A stretch of DNA of 64,000 nucleotides. Source: Luteimonas aquatica. Its GTDB lineage: Bacteria > Pseudomonadota > Gammaproteobacteria > Xanthomonadales > Xanthomonadaceae. Where the stretch lies: assembly GCF_022662575.1 (NCBI RefSeq), contig NZ_JALBFU010000008.1:31122-95121 (forward strand), read 5' to 3'. Below, one piece after another: positions 35,768-45,698 of this stretch. Position 1 is the stretch's first letter. Every line of letters starts with the position of its first letter. The notes beneath the pieces were generated by a model, which worked only from the letters and a program-made list of their open reading frames with translations, did no database searches and was not told the origin of the DNA. A program made the translations under genes and the position numbers.

Positions 35768-36832
35768 ATGACCATCGATACCCCCGAGACGCTGCAACGG
35801 CAGTTGCAAACGCTGCAGGCGCAAGTCGCCGATCTGCAGCGGCGCGTCCCCGGCGGGCACGGGCCCGCGCCCGTGCGCCTGCGCGGCGCGGCCGCCGCCG
35901 CCGTCGCGCTGACCCTGCTCAGCTGGGCCGCCTACAGCGAACCCACCGCGCCCGAACTGATCCTCCCGCAGCAGGTCGCGCGCCTGGAAGGCCGCATGGA
36001 AACCGTGGAGAAGCAATTGCGCTCGGGCAGGTTCAAGGCGCCTTTCAGTATCGTCGACGAAAAAGGCTTGCCGATCCTGTCGGTGTTCTCGGGAGGCAAT
36101 CGCGGCGTGTTCGTGCTCAACGACGCCTCGCGGCCCGGAGCCGCCGCCAAGGGCGTGGTGATCGAGGCCGGCGACAGGTCGGGGATCCGGGTGCGCAACG
36201 ACGGCCAGCAGGCCTGGATCGGCGAGATGGACGACGAGGCGATGGGCGTCTACGTCGCCGGCGCCGGCGGCGAGCGCGATATCCGCTCGCTGATGAACCT
36301 CGAGGACGGCTTCGAGGTGCGCGACGGCCACGAGCGCGTCGCCAGCCTGGGCGTGTCGGCGAAGGGCAATCCTTCGCTGCGGCTGTATTCGCGCACCGTC
36401 GGCCCCAATCGCCCGCTCGCCGCCATCGGCGTGGACGCCAAGAGCAGCGAGGGCGGCGTGGAGGTGCGCAATCCGGCCGGCAAGCTGATGGCCAGGATCG
36501 GCACGGTGGACAACAAGGGCGGCATCGCGGCCGTCTACCGCACCACCGAAACGCCCGTCGCCTCGATCGAGACCGAGGAGGGCAGCAACGGCGGCATCGT
36601 CGCGGTCTGGAATTCCGGGTACAACGCGATCGCCAGCCTGCGCCAGAACAACCGCGGCGGCACGCTCGAGCTGTCCGACCTGACCGGCGAGATCATGGTG
36701 GACGCCTTCACCACCACCAAAGGCACGGGGATGGTCCGCACCGGGCCTTCCGACCGCCCGGGCGGCCTGGGCATGGGGCTGCCCGGCAGCTTCATCATGG
36801 GCAAGCGCGAAGGCAAAGGCGGGGGCAACTGA
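35768..36832 (+). CDS. Membrane-anchored beta-repeat protein, function unknown
   Basis: A 354-residue protein with a short N-terminal coiled coil (7-27, TLQRQLQTLQAQVADLQRR), one membrane segment (about 38-57), a second coiled coil (66-86) and then about 230 residues of degenerate repeats. Each repeat has the sense of a beta pair: a GG or NKGG turn, a short V.V.N strand, then VASI or IARIG. The C-terminus is glycine-rich. The coiled coils suggest a trimer, and the repeats resemble fibrous or beta-helical proteins. No family name is known to me. It is the last of the five envelope genes. Confidence 0.7.
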   Translation: MTIDTPETLQRQLQTLQAQVADLQRRVPGGHGPAPVRLRGAAAAAVALTLLSWAAYSEPTAPELILPQQVARLEGRMETVEKQLRSGRFKAPFSIVDEKGLPILSVFSGGNRGVFVLNDASRPGAAAKGVVIEAGDRSGIRVRNDGQQAWIGEMDDEAMGVYVAGAGGERDIRSLMNLEDGFEVRDGHERVASLGVSAKGNPSLRLYSRTVGPNRPLAAIGVDAKSSEGGVEVRNPAGKLMARIGTVDNKGGIAAVYRTTETPVASIETEEGSNGGIVAVWNSGYNAIASLRQNNRGGTLELSDLTGEIMVDAFTTTKGTGMVRTGPSDRPGGLGMGLPGSFIMGKREGKGGGN

Positions 36833-36850
36833 ATCGTCCCCCCGTGGATG

Positions 36851-36876
36851 GGGAGGCGCCGTCGGCGGCGCCTCCC
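36851..36876. terminator. Stem-loop between convergent genes
   Basis: GGGAGGCGCC (36851-36860) pairs with GGCGCCTCCC (36867-36876) over a six-base loop, between the ends of the repeat-protein gene and ppiB. No T-run is present. Confidence 0.5.
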
Positions 36877-36909
36877 GTCCCGCCCGGCGACGGGCGAGTC
36901 AGCGGGCGG

Positions 36910-37404
36910 TCAGGCCGCCAGGATCTTGTTCCACTCGGCCACGCGCTCGGCCTTGGCCGCCAGGGCCGCCTCGGCATCGCCCTCGATGCGGACCGACTTG
37001 ATGCCGTCGCCCTGCTTGACCTTGTCCACCGTCTCCAGGCCCTCGACGACCTTGCCGAACACGGTGTGCTTGCCGTCCAGCCAGGGCGTGGCGACGTGGG
37101 TGATGAAGAACTGGCTGCCGTTGGTGTTCGGGCCGGCGTTGGCCATCGACAGCACGCCGCGTTCATGTTTCACGCCGTTGCGGGTCTCGTCCTCGAACTT
37201 GTAGCCCGGGCCGCCGCGGCCCGACCCCTCCGGACAGCCGCCCTGGACCATGAAATCGGCGATCACGCGGTGGAAATTCAGCCCGTCGTAGTACCCGCGC
37301 TTGGCCAGATTGACGAAATTGGCCACCGTCAGCGGCGCCTTGTCGGGGTACAGCTCGACCTTGATCGGGCCACGGTCGGTATCGAAAACGGCATGCAGGG
37401 ACAT
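36910..37404 (-). CDS. ppiB: Peptidyl-prolyl cis-trans isomerase, cyclophilin type
   Basis: A 164-residue cytoplasmic cyclophilin that speeds proline isomerisation during protein folding. It has the catalytic [13 protein letters not shown] (Arg in FHR), [17 protein letters not shown] and the core [11 protein letters not shown]. No signal peptide is present, which fits PpiB rather than PpiA. It is divergent from typA across 170 bases. Confidence 0.92.
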   Translation of the reverse strand: MSLHAVFDTDRGPIKVELYPDKAPLTVANFVNLAKRGYYDGLNFHRVIADFMVQGGCPEGSGRGGPGYKFEDETRNGVKHERGVLSMANAGPNTNGSQFFITHVATPWLDGKHTVFGKVVEGLETVDKVKQGDGIKSVRIEGDAEAALAAKAERVAEWNKILAA

Positions 37405-37508
37405 GCGGGGACCTTCTGTTGGGGTTGGGACAGACCCGGGAGATGAGGGCGGCGGCGGCCCGATTCAATCGCCCCCGGCGGCGCCCCCTTTGCCGCACTG
37501 CAACACGC

Positions 37509-37514
37509 TATAAT
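37509..37514 (+). promoter_or_regulatory. Perfect -10 element upstream of typA
   Basis: TATAAT, 60 bases before the typA start, in a GC-rich setting. I could not find a convincing -35 box at 16-18 bases, so the promoter may rely on other contacts. Confidence 0.45.
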
Positions 37515-37574
37515 GATGGGCTACCTTCACTACCTACCCGCGCCCTGCCCCACCGCAACCGGCGCGCACTCGTC

Positions 37575-39434
<1,860 letters not shown>

Positions 39435-39468
39435 TCCGCGCACCCGACGTCCGCGCGCCCGACCTTCC

Positions 39469-39942
39469 ATGGTCCCCGAGCAGGCGAGCTACGACCCGGA
39501 TCCGCACGCGCATCCGGGCCTGCACGCCATCGCGATCTTCGAGGCGGCCAAGGGGCTGCTGGCGCTGTTCGTCGCCAGCGGCCTGGAGCTGCTCGGCCCG
39601 GCGCCACTGGTGCGCTGGCTGCACGAGCTGACCGGCCGCCTGCAGCTCGATCCCGATCACGGTGCGCTGGGCTGGCTGTCGCAGGCGATCGATCCCGATT
39701 CGGTGCATATCGCGGCGGCCATCGCCCTGCTCTATGGCCTGATGCGCCTGGTCGAAGCCTGGGGCCTGTGGCGCGTCAAGGCCTGGGCCTCGTGGCTGGG
39801 CTGCCTCGGCGCCGCCGTCTATCTGCCCTTCGACGTCTATGCCCTGTTCCGCCATCCCGGCTGGATGGCCTGGAGCGTGCTGGGCATCAACCTGCTGGTG
39901 GTGTGGGTGCTGGCGCGGGATCTGCTCAGGCGGCGGCGCTGA
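39469..39942 (+). CDS. DUF2127 family membrane protein
   Basis: A 157-residue inner membrane protein with four hydrophobic segments. The N-terminal GLHAIAIFEAAKGLLAL and the RLVEAWGLWRVKAWASWL segment are typical of DUF2127, whose role is unknown. It starts 34 bases after typA on the same strand and may be co-transcribed with it. Confidence 0.85.
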   Translation: MVPEQASYDPDPHAHPGLHAIAIFEAAKGLLALFVASGLELLGPAPLVRWLHELTGRLQLDPDHGALGWLSQAIDPDSVHIAAAIALLYGLMRLVEAWGLWRVKAWASWLGCLGAAVYLPFDVYALFRHPGWMAWSVLGINLLVVWVLARDLLRRRR

Positions 39943-39963
39943 GCGCGCGCCTGCGCGTCCTTG

Positions 39964-40473
39964 CTAGGCGCGCCCGTCCGCCGCGCCCTCCGCGGGCAGC
40001 AGCGCCCGCGCCCGCGGCGTGAGCGGACAGCCCTTCGCCGCCAGCAGCGCCAGCGCCTTGGCGGCGATCTCCCGGCTGGCGGTGTTGCCCGCGAAGGTCA
40101 GTGGCTCGTTGCGGAATTCGAGCACGATGTTGACCGTGCCGAGAGTCGTGCGCAGATCGACCGCCGAGAGATCGGCGTAGGGCCGGCGCTTCAGGCGGAT
40201 CACCTGGTACTGGAAGTCCCGCTCATGCAGGATCAGTCGCGGCGCCAGGCTGGACTGGGCGAGCGCTATCCACGGCACGCCCTTCCATCCGGTGAAGGCG
40301 GCAACCAGCGGAACGCTCATGCCCCCGGCCGCCTCCTCGAGAAGCACGGCGGCCCGGCGCGCGCCGCGATTGGTCGCGATCCCGAGCACCACGAAGATGG
40401 CGATGGTCAGGAACAGGAATCCGAGGCCGATGCCGACCGCCGCCCATCCGTGGATCTCGCCCTGCGCTTGCAT
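39964..40473 (-). CDS. Hypothetical protein with one N-terminal membrane segment
   Basis: A 169-residue protein I do not recognise. It has one hydrophobic segment (about 11-32), followed by a soluble domain that starts with basic residues, so the bulk is probably cytoplasmic if the N-terminus is outside. The start at 40473 is chosen because the membrane segment begins right after; the longer frame adds 55 Arg-rich residues. It is divergent from the amidase gene. Confidence 0.6.
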   Translation of the reverse strand: MQAQGEIHGWAAVGIGLGFLFLTIAIFVVLGIATNRGARRAAVLLEEAAGGMSVPLVAAFTGWKGVPWIALAQSSLAPRLILHERDFQYQVIRLKRRPYADLSAVDLRTTLGTVNIVLEFRNEPLTFAGNTASREIAAKALALLAAKGCPLTPRARALLPAEGAADGRA

Positions 40474-40621
40474 CGACTCTCGCTCCGGCCGGCGGCCGCG
40501 TCCATCGCCGCCCGCATCATAGCGATCCGCGGCCGCATCAGCCTGTATCCTCGCGGGCGATGCCGCATGGCGATCGCGTGCCCGCGGCACGGGCCTTCTC
40601 CCCGCTTCCAGGAACCAGACC

Positions 40622-42220
40622 ATGCTTCCGCGCCTCACCCTGCTCGCCGCCTGCGGCCTGTGCGCGCTCGCCGCGCCGGCGCTGGCTTCCGATACGCATG
40701 CGGATGCGAAGCACGCCGCGCCCGCCGCCTTCGCCTACGAAGAGGCCGACATCGCCTCGCTGCAATCGCGCATGGCGCGCGGCGAGCTGGACAGCGTCGC
40801 GCTGACCCGCGCCTATCTCGCGCGCATCGCGGCGATCGACAAGGCCGGACCGACGCTCAATTCGGTGATCGAGCTCAATCCCGACGCGCTGCAGGAAGCC
40901 GCCGCGCGCGATGCCGAACGCAAGGCCGGCAAGACGCGCGGGGCGCTGCAGGGCATCCCGATCCTGCTCAAGGACAACATCGACGCCACGCCGATGGTCA
41001 ACTCCGGCGGTTCGCTCGCCCTCGCCGAGCACCGGCCCGGGCGCGACGCCTTCCTCGTGCAGCGCCTGCGCGCGGCCGGCGCGGTGATCCTGGGCAAGAC
41101 CAACCTCAGCGAATGGGCGAACTTCCGCTCCTCGCGCTCGATCTCCGGCTGGAGCGGACGCGGCGGCCAGACCCGCAATCCCTACGCGCTCGACCGCAAT
41201 CCCTGCGGCTCCAGCTCCGGCACCGGCACGGCGATCTCGGCCAACCTGGCCGCCGCCGGCGTCGGCACCGAGACCGACGGCAGCGTGATCTGTCCCGCCT
41301 CGGTGGCCGGCCTGGTCGGCATCAAGCCCACCGTGGGCCTGGTCAGCCGCGAAGGCATCATCCCGATCTCGCACAGCCAGGACACCGCCGGGCCGATGAC
41401 GCGCGGCGTCGCCGACGCCGCGCTGCTGCTGACCGCGATGGCCGCGCGCGACGAAGCCGACGACGCCTCCACGCAGGCCTCGCGCCCGCCGGCCGTCGAC
41501 TACGCCGCGCACCTGAAGGCCGACGCGCTCAAGGGCGCGCGCATCGGCATGCTCAAGGGCCAGCGCGTCAACGCGCAGCCCGAGGTGGATGCCGCCTACC
41601 AGCGCGCCATCGCCGTGCTCAAGGCCGCCGGCGCCACCGTGGTCGAGGCCGAGATCGCCGACCTCGGGCAATGGGACGATGCCGAGTTCCAGGTGCTGCT
41701 GTACGAATTCAAGACCGATCTCGAGTCCTACCTGCGCAAGAGCGACGCGCCGATCCGGACGCTGGACGCGCTGATCGCCTTCAACCGCGAGCACGCCGCG
41801 CGCGAGATGCCGCTGTTCGGGCAGGAACTGTTCGAACGGGCACGGGAAAAAGGCCCGCTCACCGAGAAGGCCTACCTGGAAGCGCGCGAGAAGGCGCGGC
41901 GCCTAGCCGGCAAGCAAGGCATCGAGGCCACGCTGGAGAAGAACCGCCTGGATGCCGTGATCGCGCCGGCCACGGGCCCGGCCTGGCTCACCGATCCGGT
42001 CAACGGCGATTTCTTCACCGGCGCCAACTACGGCACCGCCGCGGTCGCGGGCACGCCGAGCGTCACCGTGCCGATGGGCGACAGCCACGGCCTGCCCTTC
42101 GGCCTGGTGTTCCTCGGCCGCGCCTGGGGCGAGGCGCGCCTGATCGAGCTCGCCTACGCCTTCGAGCAGCTCACGCACGCGCGCAAGCCGCCGCGCTTCC
42201 TGCCCACCGTCGCGCCCTGA
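40622..42220 (+). CDS. Exported amidase, amidase signature family
   Basis: A 532-residue enzyme with a signal peptide (cleavage near ALAS, 20-23), so it acts in the periplasm or outside. The Ser-Ser-Lys triad is visible: Lys117 in GIPILLKDN, the cis-serine in CGSSSGTGTA (197-199) and the nucleophile Ser221 in GTETDGSVICPAS. Xanthomonad relatives are sometimes annotated as peptide amidases, which release the C-terminal amide of peptides; the substrate here is not proved. Confidence 0.9.
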   Translation: MLPRLTLLAACGLCALAAPALASDTHADAKHAAPAAFAYEEADIASLQSRMARGELDSVALTRAYLARIAAIDKAGPTLNSVIELNPDALQEAAARDAERKAGKTRGALQGIPILLKDNIDATPMVNSGGSLALAEHRPGRDAFLVQRLRAAGAVILGKTNLSEWANFRSSRSISGWSGRGGQTRNPYALDRNPCGSSSGTGTAISANLAAAGVGTETDGSVICPASVAGLVGIKPTVGLVSREGIIPISHSQDTAGPMTRGVADAALLLTAMAARDEADDASTQASRPPAVDYAAHLKADALKGARIGMLKGQRVNAQPEVDAAYQRAIAVLKAAGATVVEAEIADLGQWDDAEFQVLLYEFKTDLESYLRKSDAPIRTLDALIAFNREHAAREMPLFGQELFERAREKGPLTEKAYLEAREKARRLAGKQGIEATLEKNRLDAVIAPATGPAWLTDPVNGDFFTGANYGTAAVAGTPSVTVPMGDSHGLPFGLVFLGRAWGEARLIELAYAFEQLTHARKPPRFLPTVAP

Positions 42221-42252
42221 CGCGCACGGACTTCCCGCGCTCCCCTGCCAGC

Positions 42253-42280
42253 CGTCGTTCCTGCTTGCGCAGGAATGACG
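42253..42280. repeat. REP-like palindrome after the amidase gene
   Basis: A 12-base-pair stem (CGTCGTTCCTGC with GCAGGAATGACG, one G-T pair) and loop TTGC. Its core GCTTGCGCAGG recurs near 63920. Such elements are common between xanthomonad genes and often act as transcript ends. Confidence 0.6.
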
Positions 42281-42356
42281 GCATGCGTCTCTCGCCACCG
42301 TCGCGCCAGCCGGCGAACAACCTGCCTTAACACCCGTTGCCGGAAAATGGCGGCCG

Positions 42357-43496
42357 ATGGACCGCATCCTTGCGAACATCGACACCGCGCTGCTGGCGCG
42401 CTGGGCGCTGCCGCTGCTGGCGGCGCTGCTGCTCGGCTTCATCGCCCGCCAGTCGCTGCTCGCGCTGGCGCGGCGCACGCGGCGCAGCCAATCGCTGCGC
42501 GCCGCCCTGCTGCGGGCGTTCGCGATGCCGGCGGCGGTGGCGCTGCCGCTGCTGTTCCTCACCATCGCCCTGGCACGCACGCCGCTGGGGCCGCGCGACC
42601 TGTCGATCGCCAGGCATGCCATCGGCATCGGCCTGATCGCCTGCCTCACCGGCCTCGGCCTGCGCCTGGTGTCCGTCGCCGAACGCGCCATCCTGCGCCA
42701 ATATCCGCTCGACATCGCCGACAACCTGCTCGCGCGGCGCATCCAGACCCAGACCCGGGTGCTTGCGCGCGTGGCGATGGGCGGGCTGCTGTGCCTGGGA
42801 CTGGCCTCCGTGCTGATGACCTTCCCGACCGTGCGCCAGCTCGGCGCGACGCTGCTCGCCTCGGCCGGCGTGCTCGGCATCGTCGCCGGCATCGCCGCCA
42901 AGCCGGTGTTCGGCAACCTGATCGCCGGCCTGCAGATCGCCCTGGCGCAGCCGATCCGGCTGGACGACGTGGTCATCGTCGAGGGCGAATGGGGACGCAT
43001 CGAGGAGATCACCAGCACCTACGTGGTGGTGCGCGTCTGGGACGAACGCAGGATGGTCGTGCCGCTGGTCTGGTTCATCGAGAACCCGTTCCAGAACTGG
43101 ACGCGCAGCTCCGCGCAGCTGATCGGCAGCGCCTTCCTGTGGCTGGACTACCACACGCCGATGGAGGCGCTGCGCGCGGAACTGCAGCGCATCTGCGACA
43201 CCGATCCGCGCTGGGACGGGCGCGTATGCCTGGCCCAGGTCACCGACACCGACGACCGGTCGATGCAGGTGCGCTGCCTGGTCAGCGCCGGCAACTCCGG
43301 CGACGCCTTCGACCTGCGCTGCGCGGTGCGCGAGCGCCTGATCGATTTCCTGCGGCGCGAACACCCGCAGTCGCTGCCGGTGCTGCGCGCGAACATGGCC
43401 GCGCCGCCCTCGCGCGCCAACGCGCCGGCATCCGCGGAGCCCGATCTGCCCAGTTCGCCGCGCGCGGAGGACGGCGCGGAGATTCCCGGCGGCTAG
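42357..43496 (+). CDS. Small-conductance mechanosensitive ion channel, MscS family
   Basis: A 379-residue inner membrane protein with four to five hydrophobic segments. The pore-lining helix region GIVAGIAAKPVFGNLIAGLQ is followed by the beta domain signature IRLDDVVIVEGEWGRIEEI and PLVWFIENPFQNW. It should open on membrane tension after osmotic downshift. The C-terminal tail beyond residue 345 is disordered and rich in Ala, Pro and Glu. It is convergent with the DAHP synthase gene. Confidence 0.92.
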   Translation: MDRILANIDTALLARWALPLLAALLLGFIARQSLLALARRTRRSQSLRAALLRAFAMPAAVALPLLFLTIALARTPLGPRDLSIARHAIGIGLIACLTGLGLRLVSVAERAILRQYPLDIADNLLARRIQTQTRVLARVAMGGLLCLGLASVLMTFPTVRQLGATLLASAGVLGIVAGIAAKPVFGNLIAGLQIALAQPIRLDDVVIVEGEWGRIEEITSTYVVVRVWDERRMVVPLVWFIENPFQNWTRSSAQLIGSAFLWLDYHTPMEALRAELQRICDTDPRWDGRVCLAQVTDTDDRSMQVRCLVSAGNSGDAFDLRCAVRERLIDFLRREHPQSLPVLRANMAAPPSRANAPASAEPDLPSSPRAEDGAEIPGG

Positions 43497-43510
43497 AGGC
43501 GGCGCTTCGC

Positions 43511-43530
43511 GGCGCCGCGGCAGCGGCGCC
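43511..43530. terminator. Stem-loop between mscS-type gene and DAHP synthase
   Basis: GGCGCCGC and GCGGCGCC pair over GGCA between two converging genes, directly next to the DAHP synthase stop. No T-run is seen. Confidence 0.45.
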
Positions 43531-44925
43531 TCAGACGCGGACCGCCGACCCCAGCTGCGACTGCTTGCGCACGATCAGCATCGCCGTTTCCAGCGCCTGC
43601 TCGTAGTTCAGGCGCGGATCGACGGTGGAGCGGTAGGCGCGCTCGAGATCGACGTCGGTCAGGTCGCGCGCGCCGCCGGTGCATTCGGTGACTTCCTCGC
43701 CGGTCAGCTCCAGGTGCACGCCGCCCAGGCGCGTGCCGGCCGCGGCATGCACGTCGAAGGACTGCTCGATCTCGCCGCGGATCTTGTCGAAGCGGCGGGT
43801 CTTGAAGCCGTTGCTGGTGGATTCGGTGTTGCCGTGCATCGGGTCGCAGATCCACAGCACGCGGCGGCCGTCGCGCTTCACCGCCTCCAGCAGCGGCGGC
43901 AGCTTCTCGGCCACCTGCGCCGCACCCATGCGGTGGATCAGGCTCAGGCGCCCCGGCTCATCGTCGGGATTGAGCACGTCGATCAGCGCCAGCAGCTGGT
44001 CGGGCGTGACCGAGGGGCCGACCTTCACCGCGATCGGATTGCGGATGCCGCGGAAGTATTCGGTATGCGCGCCCTCGAGCGCGGCGGTGCGCATGCCGAT
44101 CCACGGGAAGTGCGTGCTGAGGTTGAACCAGCCCCACTGCCGCGGCACCTGCCGCGTCTGCGCCTCCTCGTACGGCAGCAGCAAGGCCTCGTGCGAGGTG
44201 TAGAAGTCGACGCGGTTGAGGTTGTGCACCTGGCTGCCGGAGAGCGTCTCCATGAAGCGCACCGCGTCGCCGATGCCGGAGACCATGCGGTGGTACTCGT
44301 CCGCCAGCGGGGAATGCGTGACCCAGCGCAGGTCCCAGTACTCGGGATGGTGCAGGTCGGCGAAACCGCCGTCGATCAGCGAGCGCACGAAATTCATCGT
44401 CATCGCCGAACGCGCATGCGCCTTGACCATGCGCCGCGGGTCGGGCACGCGCGCCTCGGGCGTGAACTCCGGCCCGTTGACCACGTCGCCGCGGTAGCTC
44501 GGCAGCGACACGTCGCCGCGCGTTTCCATGTCGGCCGAGCGCGGCTTGGCGTATTGCCCGGCGAAGCGGCCCACCCGCACCACGGGCAGGCGCAGGCCGT
44601 GCACCAGCACCAGGCTCATCTGCAGCAGCACCTTGAGCCGGTTGGAGATCACGTCCGAGGTGCAGTCGCTGAAGCTCTCGGCGCAGTCGCCGCCCTGCAG
44701 CAGGAACCGCCTGCCCTCCTGCGCCTCGGCCAGCTGCTGCTTGAGCGCGAGGATTTCCCAGGACGTCACCAGCGGCGGCAGCGCGCCCAGCTCCGCCTGC
44801 ACGCCGGCCAGCGCGGCCGCGTCGGGATAGGTCGGCATCTGCAGCGCCGGACGCGCGCGCCAGCTGTCGGGCGCCCAGTCGGCGGGAAGATCGACAGAGC
44901 GGAGATTGCGGTCGGGCGTGGGCAT
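43531..44925 (-). CDS. 3-deoxy-7-phosphoheptulonate synthase, class II
   Basis: Joins phosphoenolpyruvate and erythrose 4-phosphate, the first step of the shikimate pathway to aromatic amino acids. The 464-residue sequence is the class II (plant-like) type, with FLLQGGDCAESF, VRVGRFAGQYAKPRS, KVGPSVTP and WICDPMHGNTE, which hold the metal- and phosphate-binding residues. The start at 44925 gives the usual N-terminus; an ATG at 44964 would add 13 residues. No other aromatic pathway gene is nearby. Confidence 0.95.
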   Translation of the reverse strand: MPTPDRNLRSVDLPADWAPDSWRARPALQMPTYPDAAALAGVQAELGALPPLVTSWEILALKQQLAEAQEGRRFLLQGGDCAESFSDCTSDVISNRLKVLLQMSLVLVHGLRLPVVRVGRFAGQYAKPRSADMETRGDVSLPSYRGDVVNGPEFTPEARVPDPRRMVKAHARSAMTMNFVRSLIDGGFADLHHPEYWDLRWVTHSPLADEYHRMVSGIGDAVRFMETLSGSQVHNLNRVDFYTSHEALLLPYEEAQTRQVPRQWGWFNLSTHFPWIGMRTAALEGAHTEYFRGIRNPIAVKVGPSVTPDQLLALIDVLNPDDEPGRLSLIHRMGAAQVAEKLPPLLEAVKRDGRRVLWICDPMHGNTESTSNGFKTRRFDKIRGEIEQSFDVHAAAGTRLGGVHLELTGEEVTECTGGARDLTDVDLERAYRSTVDPRLNYEQALETAMLIVRKQSQLGSAVRV

Positions 44926-45084
44926 GGTCGTGATCGTACGTGGCAGGCGCGAAGCGCGCGGCATGGCGGTGGGCGCCGCACCTTGTTGCGGTGCAGCGAA
45001 AGCATGATCCGCCTGAAAAAGGCGGTCTGCAACCCTTGCGGCTGCAACTATCCGGACCGTGCCCGGACGGGAATTTTCAGGGCT

Positions 45085-45594
45085 TCAGCGGCGGCGGAAC
45101 GCGGCCGTCAGCACCAGCAGGGTCAGCAGCACGAACCACAGCAGGCTCCAGGCCGGCATCGACAGGCCCAGGAAGGTCCAATCCACCTTGGCGCATTCGC
45201 CCGATCCGGTGAGCACCTTCTTGATCACGTCGGTGATCGGATTGGCCTCCATCATGAAGGCCAGCGGCGGCCCGCACTCGGGGACCTCGTTCGCCGGCAG
45301 ATGGGTGATCCAGACGTGGCGGGCGGCGATGCCCAGGCCGGTCAGCGCCGGGATCAGCGCCAGCACGCCGTAGGCCGCCCGTCCCTTGCCGCCGCGCGGC
45401 GCGTGCAGGCCGGCGACCAGCAGCACCACGCCGAGCGCGGCGAAGGCGATGCGCTGGAAGATGCACAGCGGACAGGGCTGCAGTCCCCACTGGGACTGCG
45501 AGAAGATCGCGAAACCGATCAACGCGGCGCAGACCGCGAACCCGGCCAGGCATTGCGCGCGGAAGGACCAGCGGGAAACGTTCAAAGACATCAT
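45085..45594 (-). CDS. dsbB: Disulfide bond formation protein B
   Basis: A 169-residue inner membrane protein with four membrane helices that reoxidises DsbA and passes electrons to quinones. The first active pair is Cys41-PL-Cys44; the second pair is Cys107 and Cys134 in the second periplasmic loop, separated as in DsbB. The start at 45594 follows AGG seven bases upstream. It lies on the same strand 104 bases after the lanthipeptide synthetase gene; a link to that cysteine-rich peptide is speculative. Confidence 0.94.
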   Translation of the reverse strand: MMSLNVSRWSFRAQCLAGFAVCAALIGFAIFSQSQWGLQPCPLCIFQRIAFAALGVVLLVAGLHAPRGGKGRAAYGVLALIPALTGLGIAARHVWITHLPANEVPECGPPLAFMMEANPITDVIKKVLTGSGECAKVDWTFLGLSMPAWSLLWFVLLTLLVLTAAFRRR

Positions 45595-45698
45595 GCAATG
45601 GCCTGGTTGTCCGGGATGGCGCCTCTTCGGACAGCGAAGGGCGTGGAACGTTCACATGGTACCGCCCCGCCGCGCGCGCGGGCATCCCGCCGCTGCGG

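Noticed and set aside
45595..45698. A lanthipeptide exporter or immunity gene next to LanM
   Set aside because: The genes on both sides are dsbB and the precursor followed by rplQ; nothing resembling an ABC exporter or immunity protein is present in the window.
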